Origin: Candidatus Rhabdochlamydia sp.
GTDB lineage: Bacteria > Chlamydiota > Chlamydiia > Chlamydiales > Rhabdochlamydiaceae
Direction of reading: 5' to 3'
Length of the DNA stretch: 8,224 nt
Assembly (NCBI GenBank): GCA_030044075.1
Contig: JASHWM010000131.1
Coordinates: forward strand, 1 to 8,224
In this document: piece by piece, positions 1-6,368 of the stretch
Layout of the letters: every line of letters begins with the position of its first letter
Numbering within the stretch: position 1 is the stretch's first letter
Made by a program: the position numbers and the translations under genes
Notes under the pieces: model-generated
Told to the model about the DNA's origin: nothing
Database searches by the model: none
The model's input: only the letters and a program-made list of their open reading frames with translations

Positions 1-32
1 GGGGAGACCTACTTCAGAAGAAGGGGAAGTTG

Positions 33-109
33 AGCGCCCTGTTTTTCCTAAGCCTCTTTTCACTTAGGTTCTTCCTTGAGTTTTTCAAGGAAGAGCAGAG
101 CGCTTTTTT
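33..109 (+). terminator. Folded inverted-repeat element ending in T6, probable terminator
   Basis: Seen: 33-41 pairs with 96-104 (AGCGCcCTG with CAGaGCGCT, one mismatch). Inside lie two further hairpins: 47-52/63-68 (CCTAAG/CTTAGG, 10-nt loop) and 70-79/85-94 (TCTTCCTTGA/TCAAGGAAGA, 10 perfect pairs, 5-nt loop). A T6 run (104-109) follows the base stem directly. An alternative fold pairs all of 33-49 with 88-104, with one mismatch and two G-U pairs that form only in plus-strand RNA. The T-tract position and the wobbles favour plus-strand use. Inference: an intrinsic terminator for a plus-strand gene left of the window; one reading frame there ends in TGA at 31-33, exactly at the stem base, and another ends at 65-67. 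The minus-strand gene ending at 117 gets no T-tract after the stem. A small structured RNA is the alternative. Confidence 0.45.
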
Positions 110-116
110 CAGTAGC

Positions 117-2006
117 TCAATGTTGACTATGGGCCAATATTTGAGCATCCCCTTCATCATTTGGGGTTGTCTTTTTCTCGTTAAAGAGCGTCTGATAAAG
201 AGAGCTGTCAAATGGGATCATCGGTAAGCTTTTCTCACAGACCTCCTCAAGGTGGTTGAGGATGTCTTCTTCGGAGAGCTTGGGAGATTTGCTTAACAGC
301 TCTTCCTTGTTCCAATCCAGGAACCTCTCAAAAGCTGAGCATTCTTTCTTTTTTTGGTACCAAAACGACTTGTATAATACCCATATTTGAGAATTGAGCT
401 GCGGCAGGTACATGGCAAGCGATGGATATTTCCTGAGGTAGCTCTGGCAAATTTCTGCAACGACAACGCTGTGGTCATGTCTGTTTTCTTCAGAGCATTT
501 TTCACCTACTTCTCTAAAAAGGGGGGTTTCATTCTGATGGCGCACCCATTTGTAAAGCATTTCGCCCTGGATTGCCAGAGTATAGATCTTTCTTTCCAGT
601 TCTTCCCATTTTTTGCATAGGCCGAGCTCCTTGACCTTTTTGAAATACTGCAATACGGCATGGACGGTCCCTTTGAAGTTCTGATCTGGAAAATCGATCA
701 TGATCCTTCCGATCTGCTCTTCGATTTTTTGACCAATGAGATAGGGGAGCTTTTCTAGGAGGCATTCGTGGTCGTTGATTGTTTTCCAGAGCACCATCTC
801 GAGGAGGTCATAGACAACATTGTCCAGGTCAGGGAGAGCTTTTGCTTGCTCATAGGCTTCTTGAATGCTTTGCGCGACATATTCAATGGAGTAGCAATAT
901 TCCTTGTTCTTCAAGAGGACGATCTCCGCAGATATAAACGCATAGAAGATCTGGTCAAGAGGGGGCCTCTCGTCTTTATGGACGGGATAGATCGAGAGGA
1001 CAGCTTCTTTGACCTCATGCTTTTCTATTGTTTTGGGCAGCTTGGTGGCAAGCATATATAAGGACAGGGTCCTTCTGACAAATTCTGTAAGGGACGGGGC
1101 GTTGTCCCCAGTCTTGTAAAGGGCGATATGCCTATTCATAAAGTCTAGGATCGCTTTCTTCTGTTCGGAGCGGAAATGGGCGTGGAAGGAGCTGTGGGGA
1201 TAGAACTTCTCCGCTAAAAGGGCCGCAACATTACAGTTCATTTCATCAAGAGATGTAAATCCAGGGAGCTCATAAAGGGAGCGGATGGACTCTCTTGTCT
1301 GGTACTGCAAAGCCGCCTGAGTGATCTGAGGCTGCCTTGAGGTGATGTCAAATATCGTTTGCGCAATTAACCGGTCGATTTTGTCATTTTCATTATAAGG
1401 GCTTTTTTCGACATCCAGGCTGTTTTTTAAGAGGTTCTTCTGGCTTGCCCATATTAATTTTGTCAGATGGTCAAGTTTTGGCTTTTCTCCATTAACGACC
1501 GCGATGCACTCGCTGAGCTGCATTGCGAGCTTGTGGGTAAAATAATAAGAAAGGTCAGACCCATGGTACAGCGACTGTTTGAGGTTCTCTTTGATAAAGA
1601 AGGAAAGGTTGATCTTTCCGTCCTGGTTAATGGCTTCTTTTTGCGATTGGATCTGTCCGCTGTAATAGTTGATCTTCTCCCAAATTTTTCGGAGCGCCGA
1701 AACGCCAAGGCGGAACTGTGGAAAGCGTTCCTGAAAATCGGGGATGATCTCTTCAATCAAGGTATTTTGTAGTTTCACAGTCCATTTATTCTCTAAATTA
1801 TAATGATAGATTGTCTGCCTGATTTTTTGTGTCAAAAACAGGCTGACCTCTGAAAGAGGGTCGTGAAAGTCGGGAGTTTCATCTAATGTATAAATAAGCT
1901 CTTTTATTGAAGTGTGTTCTTTTTTTTCGTTGAAATTGTAAAATGATGGTTTCCCAATATAAAAAGATTTGTTAGCAGGTTTTGGAAGAAGAGCTGTTTT
2001 AATCAT
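117..2006 (-). CDS. Hypothetical soluble protein, 629 aa
   Basis: I do not recognise this family. It is one uninterrupted 629-codon frame from ATG (2004-2006, minus strand) to TGA (117-119). Composition is ordinary for a soluble, mainly helical protein: many Leu/Glu/Lys/Gln, scattered Trp and Tyr, a handful of unclustered Cys. I see no signal peptide, membrane segment, nucleotide-binding P-loop or obvious catalytic signature. The C-terminus is polar and acidic (about residues 612-629). The sequence before the start (GGATGG, about 8 nt away) is only a weak Shine-Dalgarno match. It is transcribed divergently from ssb across a 344-bp A+T-rich gap and so has its own promoter. In Chlamydia I recall other genes upstream of ssb (a type III secretion chaperone gene region), so this position seems lineage-specific. 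The length and intact frame make it a real gene; an effector or scaffold role would be speculation. Confidence 0.85.
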   Translation of the reverse strand: MIKTALLPKPANKSFYIGKPSFYNFNEKKEHTSIKELIYTLDETPDFHDPLSEVSLFLTQKIRQTIYHYNLENKWTVKLQNTLIEEIIPDFQERFPQFRLGVSALRKIWEKINYYSGQIQSQKEAINQDGKINLSFFIKENLKQSLYHGSDLSYYFTHKLAMQLSECIAVVNGEKPKLDHLTKLIWASQKNLLKNSLDVEKSPYNENDKIDRLIAQTIFDITSRQPQITQAALQYQTRESIRSLYELPGFTSLDEMNCNVAALLAEKFYPHSSFHAHFRSEQKKAILDFMNRHIALYKTGDNAPSLTEFVRRTLSLYMLATKLPKTIEKHEVKEAVLSIYPVHKDERPPLDQIFYAFISAEIVLLKNKEYCYSIEYVAQSIQEAYEQAKALPDLDNVVYDLLEMVLWKTINDHECLLEKLPYLIGQKIEEQIGRIMIDFPDQNFKGTVHAVLQYFKKVKELGLCKKWEELERKIYTLAIQGEMLYKWVRHQNETPLFREVGEKCSEENRHDHSVVVAEICQSYLRKYPSLAMYLPQLNSQIWVLYKSFWYQKKKECSAFERFLDWNKEELLSKSPKLSEEDILNHLEEVCEKSLPMIPFDSSLYQTLFNEKKTTPNDEGDAQILAHSQH

Positions 2007-2028
2007 TTCACACCATCCATCAAAAATC

Positions 2029-2041
2029 TAAAGTAACTTTA
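2029..2041. promoter_or_regulatory. 13-bp dyad upstream of the minus-strand gene
   Basis: TAAAGTAACTTTA is a perfect dyad (6-bp arms around one central base). It sits 22 bp upstream of the start of the minus-strand 629-aa gene, where a promoter or operator would be expected. The background is so A/T-rich that chance is a serious alternative; the symmetric G/C pair is the only non-A/T content. Confidence 0.15.
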
Positions 2042-2247
2042 AAACTCGGTTTATTTTGAATTTGAGAACTAACCAATTTTTTACTTTCGCTGGTAGATTT
2101 ACTATCTAACTTATCAAGAATTTTTTGTCTAATTTTTCTCAAAGAAGTTTGTTTTATTTATATAAATTTTTTTATATTCATTTTTAAAAAATCCTTTTTA
2201 GACCAATATCTAGAGTTGTTTTTTAACTAATTAGAATTTTTTTATTT

Positions 2248-2271
2248 TTTTTGAGAATCGATCATCAAAAA
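2248..2271. promoter_or_regulatory. 24-bp imperfect dyad upstream of the ssb promoter
   Basis: TTTTTGA (2248-2254) and TCAAAAA (2265-2271) flank an ATCGAT core (2257-2262), all on one symmetry axis, giving 20 of 24 symmetric positions. It lies just upstream of the candidate ssb -35 hexamer, a position compatible with an activator or regulator site. As RNA it would be a weak 7-bp hairpin. The role is inferred only from symmetry and position. Confidence 0.25.
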
Positions 2272-2284
2272 GTTTTGAATTTTC

Positions 2285-2314
2285 TTGCTGAATTAATTGC
2301 TTACTTGAAATAAT
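2285..2314 (+). promoter_or_regulatory. Candidate sigma-70-type promoter for ssb
   Basis: A -35-like TTGCTG (2285-2290) is followed after 18 bp by AATAAT (2309-2314, 5 of 6 matches to TATAAT). A TG at 2306-2307 is placed as in an extended -10. Transcription would begin near 2321, leaving a leader of about 30 nt with a strong ribosome binding site AGGAAGGA at 2339-2346, four bases before the ATG. The -35 matches only in TTG, so the -10 and spacing carry the call. Confidence 0.4.
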
Positions 2315-2350
2315 GAAGGTCTTTATTAGTACTTTTACAGGAAGGACGAT

Positions 2351-2803
2351 ATGAATCAAATTACGATTGCAGGACATTTAGGCGCCGATCCAGAAGTTCG
2401 TTTTACGTCATCGAATCAAAAGGTCACAACCCTTCGGGTTGCCGCTAAAACAAGGAAAGGGGGCAAAGACGAGACAATTTGGTGGAAAGTGACAATATGG
2501 GGAGAACAGTTCGATAAGATGATCACCTACCTTAAAAAGGGAAGCCCGGTGATCGTTATGGGAGAGCTGAACAAACCTGAGATCTTTACAGACCGCGAAG
2601 GCAAGCCGCAAGTCTCCATGAGCATGACAGCATCAAACCTTATGTTCAGTCCATTTGGCAAGCCGGAATCTTCTTCTTCTTCGCATCATAATAATGAGGC
2701 GAGCGAACCATCTAATGACAATTCTTACGCATCGATAGGCGACCAGGTGACCTATGGCCAGGGAAAAGGACTGTCCTTTAATGATGACGAGGTCCCTTTT
2801 TAA
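2351..2803 (+). CDS. ssb: Single-stranded DNA-binding protein SSB
   Basis: SSB coats single-stranded DNA in replication, recombination and repair, normally as a tetramer, and recruits partner proteins through its C-terminal tip. At 150 aa it is near the length I recall for chlamydial SSB and shorter than the 178 aa of E. coli. Residues 1 to about 101 form the OB-fold, with the typical N-terminal stretch ITIAGHLGADPEVRF, the aromatic strand IWWKVTIWG (43-51) and the GSPVIVMGEL strand (64-73). A Ser/His/Asn-rich flexible linker (about 105-140) follows. The protein ends in DDEVPF (145-150), the conserved acidic tip (compare DDDIPF). The start has a strong ribosome binding site AGGAAGGA. pepA follows in the same direction, an order shared with Chlamydia. 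Confidence 0.97.
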   Translation: MNQITIAGHLGADPEVRFTSSNQKVTTLRVAAKTRKGGKDETIWWKVTIWGEQFDKMITYLKKGSPVIVMGELNKPEIFTDREGKPQVSMSMTASNLMFSPFGKPESSSSSHHNNEASEPSNDNSYASIGDQVTYGQGKGLSFNDDEVPF

Positions 2804-2882
2804 TTATATGAAATTTTTTTTTATTTCTCTTTTATGTTTAGTGAATGCGACTTTCTATGCTGATGATATTAAGGAGACAAAC
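2804..2882 (+). other. ssb-pepA spacer, or an in-frame N-terminal extension of PepA
   Basis: Between the ssb stop and the preferred pepA GTG, the pepA frame stays open back to an ATG at 2808 (and on to 2754 inside ssb). Translated from 2808, it gives 25 residues beginning MKFFFISLLCLVNATFYA followed by DD, which resembles a secretion signal. The ATG has no Shine-Dalgarno sequence, and the hydrophobic run comes from a T-rich tract (T9 at 2814-2822). I therefore treat the stretch as probable untranslated spacer. Confidence 0.5.
2871..2876 (+). promoter_or_regulatory. Ribosome binding site deciding the pepA start
   Basis: AAGGAG is a perfect Shine-Dalgarno hexamer six bases before the GTG at 2883. 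The competing in-frame ATGs at 2754 and 2808 have none. Starting at the GTG also gives a protein whose active-site residues sit at a constant offset of 8 from E. coli PepA. Confidence 0.75.
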
Positions 2883-4367
2883 GTGCAAATTTTCGCAATA
2901 GAGAATTTTACTAATAGAAATCCTACGGATGTATTGATCGTGCCTTATTGGCAAAAAGAGGAAGGGCCGTTGCTTGCAAGCAGCCTTCCAATCGATGAGC
3001 TGTCTTCCTTTGCCCTTCCCGTCATTGAGTCGGGAGATTTCCTTGGAAAAGAAGGGGAATTTTTCACTGTTTATCCAAGACATGGAAATCGGATTGTCCT
3101 CCTAGGTCTTGGAAAAGAGGAGAAATTTTCTCTGGAGAGCATGAGAAAAAGCCTGGCTGGCGTTGTCAAAGCGCTGCGGAGTAAAAAGATCCAAAAATAC
3201 CAGGTCCTTGTGCCTTCTAAGGCTGGTTTTTCAGAGAGCGCGGTCTCAAGCGGCATTTGCGAGGGGATTGTCCTTGCAAGCTATTCTTTTGATGAGTTGA
3301 AGTCGCATGTCCTTAAAGAGGAAAAACGGGTAGAGATCAGTGAGATCAGCCTGGTAGGTGTTGGCCAAGAGGTGATCGAGGATGTAACAAAAACGCTCCA
3401 TATCGTTTCTTGCATTAATTTTGTAAGGGACCTTGTCAATCACAACGCAGACCACATCCATCCTGAAAAACTCGGATCGATTGCAAAAGAACTTGAACAA
3501 AAACTCCCTGCGATCAAGACCACTGTTTTGAACAAAAAGGCGATCGAAAAGGAAAATTTGGGACTTCTCCTTGCAGTCAGCCGCGGCTCTCACGTTGATC
3601 CGGCCTTTGTCGTCCTTGAATACGAAGGTGCGCCAAAATCGAAAGACCGGACGGTGATCATCGGCAAGGGGGTGACATATGATACCGGCGGGCTGAACAT
3701 CAAGCCGACCGGAGGAATGGAGACGATGAAGTGCGACATGGCGGGTGCTGCAGCAGTCCTTGGGACTCTCAAGGCAGTAGCTATGCTGAACCTTCCTGTC
3801 AATGTTGTGGGCGTAATCCCCGCCACTGAAAACTCTGTGGGCCCACTCAGTTATAAGCCTGGAGATGTCTATCAGTCCCATAGCGGAAAAACAGTCGAGA
3901 TCAACAACACCGACTGCGAAGGACGCCTCATTTTGGCGGATGCCATCTCCTATGCAAAACAGCATTGCGCTCCAACAAGGATGATCGACCTCGCCACATT
4001 GACAGGTGCGATCGTGATCGCCCTTGGAGAAGAGGCGTCAGGGCTGTTTAGTAATAATGACGACCTCTCTTCTATGCTCATCCGTGCAGGGGAGCGCTCA
4101 AGTGAAAAATTATGGCGCTTTCCGACGTATCCCGAATATAGGGAGCTCCTCAAATCTTCGATCGCCGATATCAAGAATTGGGGCGGCCGCGAGGCGGGAT
4201 CGATCAGCGCAGCGATGTTCCTGCAAGATTTCGTCGGAGACATTCCTTGGGCCCACCTTGACATTGCAGGCACCGCCTACTTGAACAAGCCAAAAGGTTA
4301 CCATCCGACACACGCCACAGGTGTCGGAGTGCGGCTGCTCATCAATTTTTTGGAGAACCTGCCGTAG
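2883..4367 (+). CDS. pepA: Leucyl aminopeptidase (M17 family), cytosol aminopeptidase
   Basis: This is a two-metal aminopeptidase that removes N-terminal residues from peptides, normally a cytosolic hexamer in peptide turnover. With the GTG start it is 494 aa, matching the family (E. coli 503). The N-terminal macro-like domain covers about residues 1-165 and the catalytic domain about 170-494. Metal ligands and catalytic residues are all present: K262, D267, D285, D344 and E346 for metals, K274 and R348 for catalysis. Each is exactly 8 lower than its E. coli counterpart (270, 275, 293, 352, 354, 282, 356). The signature normally written NTDAEGRL is NTDCEGRL here (342-349), with Cys in place of Ala. 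The IDLATLTGA segment (368-376) and the C-terminal AHLDIAGTAY stretch are typical. It lies downstream of ssb, as in Chlamydia, and its stop abuts the next gene. The in-frame ATG at 2808 would add a 25-residue hydrophobic leader. Confidence 0.95.
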   Translation: MQIFAIENFTNRNPTDVLIVPYWQKEEGPLLASSLPIDELSSFALPVIESGDFLGKEGEFFTVYPRHGNRIVLLGLGKEEKFSLESMRKSLAGVVKALRSKKIQKYQVLVPSKAGFSESAVSSGICEGIVLASYSFDELKSHVLKEEKRVEISEISLVGVGQEVIEDVTKTLHIVSCINFVRDLVNHNADHIHPEKLGSIAKELEQKLPAIKTTVLNKKAIEKENLGLLLAVSRGSHVDPAFVVLEYEGAPKSKDRTVIIGKGVTYDTGGLNIKPTGGMETMKCDMAGAAAVLGTLKAVAMLNLPVNVVGVIPATENSVGPLSYKPGDVYQSHSGKTVEINNTDCEGRLILADAISYAKQHCAPTRMIDLATLTGAIVIALGEEASGLFSNNDDLSSMLIRAGERSSEKLWRFPTYPEYRELLKSSIADIKNWGGREAGSISAAMFLQDFVGDIPWAHLDIAGTAYLNKPKGYHPTHATGVGVRLLINFLENLP

Positions 4368-5240
4368 ATGACGTTTCGCTTTACAGCTAATGAAGTGTGC
4401 AAACTGCTCCCTTTTCTAAGGGAGCATGTCCCTCAATACCCATCAGTAAAAGCTCTAAAAAAAGCCATTGAAAGCAGGTCTTGCACTGTGAATGGCAATA
4501 TCGTGACTTTTTCGACCCACTTGCTTGGCAAAGGAGATAGGATCGTATTTGAGATGGAGGGGGCAGTTTCCTCAAAGCTCGAGGTCCTATATGAGGATGA
4601 CGCAATTGTTGCGTTGAACAAGCCCGCGGGGCTTGTTTGCGAAAATGAGCACTTTCATAAGGCGCTTCCCAAAGAATATGGCAAGACCCTTTTAGTGCAC
4701 CGTTTGGACAAGGACACAAGCGGAGTGATCCTCCTTGCGAAGGACCTCATGATCAAAGAAAAGATGATCGCTCTGTTCCAAAAAAAAGAGGTCGTAAAAA
4801 AATATGTCGCGATCGTCCACGGCCATGTTGAAAAAGACAGCGGCAAAGAAGAGAGTTATCTTGCAGCCAGGTCTTTTACTCCTGGGCAGACGAGCTACGG
4901 CTCATCAAAAAATGAGCAAGGCAAGCATGCGCTGACCTATTGGAAAGTCCTCTGCCGTGAAAAAAGCAGCTCTCTTCTACTTTGCGAGCCTATTACGGGA
5001 AGGACCCACCAGCTGAGGGTGCATCTCGCAGAGATGGGCCATCCCATCATGGGAGATTTGCAATATGGCAAGAGGGCGCAAGCGCCAGTCCTGGCAAAAA
5101 GGCAGCTTTTGCACGCCTATTCCTTACAATTTCCCCATCCTTTGCACAGTTCGATGGTCTCTTTTTCTTCCCCTTTGCCGGAGGATTTTACGTCCGCCCT
5201 AAAAAAATTACATATGCGGTATGATGGGCAGGACATCTAG
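4368..5240 (+). CDS. RluA-family RNA pseudouridine synthase
   Basis: It isomerises specific uridines in rRNA or tRNA to pseudouridine. The 290-aa protein has an N-terminal S4-like RNA-binding segment (about 12-60, with KALKKAIESRSCTVNG) and then the synthase domain. Motif I, LNKPAGLV (83-90), is clear. Motif II is HRLDKDTSG (111-119), carrying the catalytic Asp114. GRTHQLRVH (211-219) and RQLLHAYSLQFPHP (245-258) complete the RluA pattern. The family member cannot be fixed by eye: RluA, RluC, RluD and related enzymes share all these motifs, and the S4 segment points toward the RluC/RluD-like branch. The ATG follows the pepA TAG with no gap (TAGATG). A GGAG at 4352-4355, 12 nt upstream, is a poorly spaced ribosome binding site, so translational coupling is likely. 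Its end overlaps the next gene by 20 nt. Confidence 0.93.
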   Translation: MTFRFTANEVCKLLPFLREHVPQYPSVKALKKAIESRSCTVNGNIVTFSTHLLGKGDRIVFEMEGAVSSKLEVLYEDDAIVALNKPAGLVCENEHFHKALPKEYGKTLLVHRLDKDTSGVILLAKDLMIKEKMIALFQKKEVVKKYVAIVHGHVEKDSGKEESYLAARSFTPGQTSYGSSKNEQGKHALTYWKVLCREKSSSLLLCEPITGRTHQLRVHLAEMGHPIMGDLQYGKRAQAPVLAKRQLLHAYSLQFPHPLHSSMVSFSSPLPEDFTSALKKLHMRYDGQDI

Positions 5241-6318
5241 TTTTTTAATTGTAAAGACCTCTGCGATCGGGGATATCATTCAGACTATGGCGGTGCTCGA
5301 GTACCTTCATAAGAGGATGCCCGAATGCCGGGTGGACTGGGTCGTTGAAAAGGGGAACTATCACCTGGTGAGGTCCCATCCTCTTGTCAGGCATGTTTTT
5401 GTGATCGATACAAAGAAATGGCGCAAGTCGCCGATGTCTATCGAGACATGGAAAGAGGTTTCTTCTTTCTGGAAGACCATTCGCCAATATCAGTACGATG
5501 CTCTCTTTGACCTTCAGTCCAACACAAAGTCCTCTTTTGTGACTGCTTTTGCAAAAGCCGAAAAGAAAGTAGGCTTTGGTTTTTCCTCCGTCCACGAAAA
5601 ACCCAATCTCCTCTTCACCAATCACAAGATCGATGTCAACCTCAAACAGAACGTCCGCCTTCGCTACTTGGACGTTGTGAAGGGGTTCTTTGACGACAGC
5701 AGCGAATTTATTCCAGAAGGAAGGCAGCTTTTCTTGAACGCTGACGAACAGGCCCGGCTGGAAGAGGTCCTTCAGCCCTTTTCTTCTAAAGGGACGCCTC
5801 TTGTCATGGTGTGCTTTGGATCAAGGTGGACAAATAAATCAATGAGGGAGGACGCGCTGATCCTTTTCTTGGAAGGTGTGCAGGAAGCCACAGGAGCCCG
5901 GTTCCTTTTTGTTTTTGGCGATCCAAACGAAGAGATCGTCGCAAAACGCCTTCATGGCATCTTTCCTGAAGGACAAATTGTTGGAAGGATGAGCATCCCT
6001 CTATGGCAGTCTCTCATGTGCCACATGGACGCGGTCATTGCAATGGACTCAGCAGCGCTGCACCTTTGCGGGACAACAAGGACACCGAGCTTTAGCATTT
6101 TTGGGGCGTCCAGCTCATCTGTCTTTAAACCCCTTGGAGATCATCATTGCGCTGTCCAGGGAAAATGTCCCTATGGAAAAACTTTTGTCCAGCGGTGCCC
6201 AAGGCTGCGCACATGCAGCACAGGGGCATGTATCAAAGACCTTTCAGTGAATGAACTCTTGCAGCACTTTGCCCATTTTTGGGAGAGAGTAGAAAATCTA
6301 AAAAATTCCTTGTGCTAA
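5221..6318 (+). CDS. waaC: Glycosyltransferase family 9, heptosyltransferase I (WaaC-like)
   Basis: WaaC transfers heptose from ADP-heptose to Kdo of the LPS inner core at the cytoplasmic face of the inner membrane. The N-terminal half is clearly WaaC-like: IVKTSAIGD (10-18), VDWVVEKG (38-45), KKWRK (65-69), a YDALFDLQS strand (92-100) and KSS (103-105). Residues matching E. coli WaaC substrate contacts appear at a nearly constant offset: K206 (E. coli K192), E237 (E222), D276 (D261), H281 (H266); S277 and A278 replace T262 and G263. D18 corresponds to the conserved Asp13. The C-terminus is cysteine-rich (C310, C316, C326, C332, C337). The start overlaps the preceding gene by 20 nt. ATG codons at 5221 and 5224 are both possible, and no Shine-Dalgarno is visible, which fits translational coupling. 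Specificity (heptosyltransferase I versus another GT9 activity) is inferred from motifs. Confidence 0.88.
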   Translation: MMGRTSSFLIVKTSAIGDIIQTMAVLEYLHKRMPECRVDWVVEKGNYHLVRSHPLVRHVFVIDTKKWRKSPMSIETWKEVSSFWKTIRQYQYDALFDLQSNTKSSFVTAFAKAEKKVGFGFSSVHEKPNLLFTNHKIDVNLKQNVRLRYLDVVKGFFDDSSEFIPEGRQLFLNADEQARLEEVLQPFSSKGTPLVMVCFGSRWTNKSMREDALILFLEGVQEATGARFLFVFGDPNEEIVAKRLHGIFPEGQIVGRMSIPLWQSLMCHMDAVIAMDSAALHLCGTTRTPSFSIFGASSSSVFKPLGDHHCAVQGKCPYGKTFVQRCPRLRTCSTGACIKDLSVNELLQHFAHFWERVENLKNSLC

Positions 6319-6332
6319 TTTTTTTTTCTACT
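6288..6332 (+). terminator. Weak A/T hairpin at the end of waaC
   Basis: AGTAGAAAA (6288-6296) pairs perfectly with TTTTCTACT (6324-6332). Inside, AAAAATT (6301-6307) pairs with AATTTTT (6317-6323) around a 9-nt loop, leaving a one-sided 4-nt bulge. The waaC stop codon lies within it. There are few G/C pairs and no long T-run after the stem, so termination would be partial at best and read-through into the outer-membrane protein gene is possible. Confidence 0.3.
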
Positions 6333-6368
6333 TTAAGCTGAGTCTTATTTTTTATCCAAGGCGATGCT

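Larger units (their letters stand above)
2007..2350. other. Divergent A+T-rich intergenic region, no gene
   Basis: This is 344 bases between the starts of the minus-strand 629-aa gene and ssb. Base composition is extreme: 2161-2220, for example, has only 10 G or C in 60. I find no reading frame with gene-like content and no tRNA or structured RNA. It contains a candidate ssb promoter (2285-2314), dyads at 2029-2041 and 2248-2271, and a fully A/T palindrome ATTTATATAAAT at 2156-2167. No convincing -35/-10 pair could be assigned to the minus-strand gene, although its promoter must lie here. Confidence 0.8.

Noticed and set aside
1..67. C-terminal end of an upstream plus-strand gene (frame ending TGA 31-33 or TAG 65-67)
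   Set aside because: Only 10 or 21 codons are visible and both frames are open to the edge, so neither can be supported as a CDS. The possibility is noted under the terminator.
30..227. Short hydrophobic frame on the plus strand
   Set aside because: It overlaps the folded element and the end of the minus-strand gene; its Phe/Leu-rich content comes from T-rich DNA and it has no ribosome binding site.
2754..2810. pepA beginning at ATG 2754
   Set aside because: This would overlap the conserved SSB acidic tip by 50 nt, has no ribosome binding site and adds 43 residues absent from the family.
2765..2822. Dyad AAAGGACTGTCCTTT (2765-2779) followed later by T9 (2814-2822) as an ssb terminator
   Set aside because: The dyad is inside the ssb coding region, makes only a 6-bp stem with a 3-nt loop, and is 34 nt away from the T-run, so it does not form an intrinsic terminator.
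2855..2872. -10-like TGATATTAA upstream of pepA
   Set aside because: Transcription would start within the Shine-Dalgarno or start codon region, leaving no usable ribosome binding site, and the hexamer is a poor match.
3246..3965. 239-codon open frame on the minus strand inside pepA
   Set aside because: It lies wholly opposite pepA, whose active-site motifs are intact. The antisense protein has shadow-like composition (Cys-, His- and Arg-rich) and no recognisable motif.
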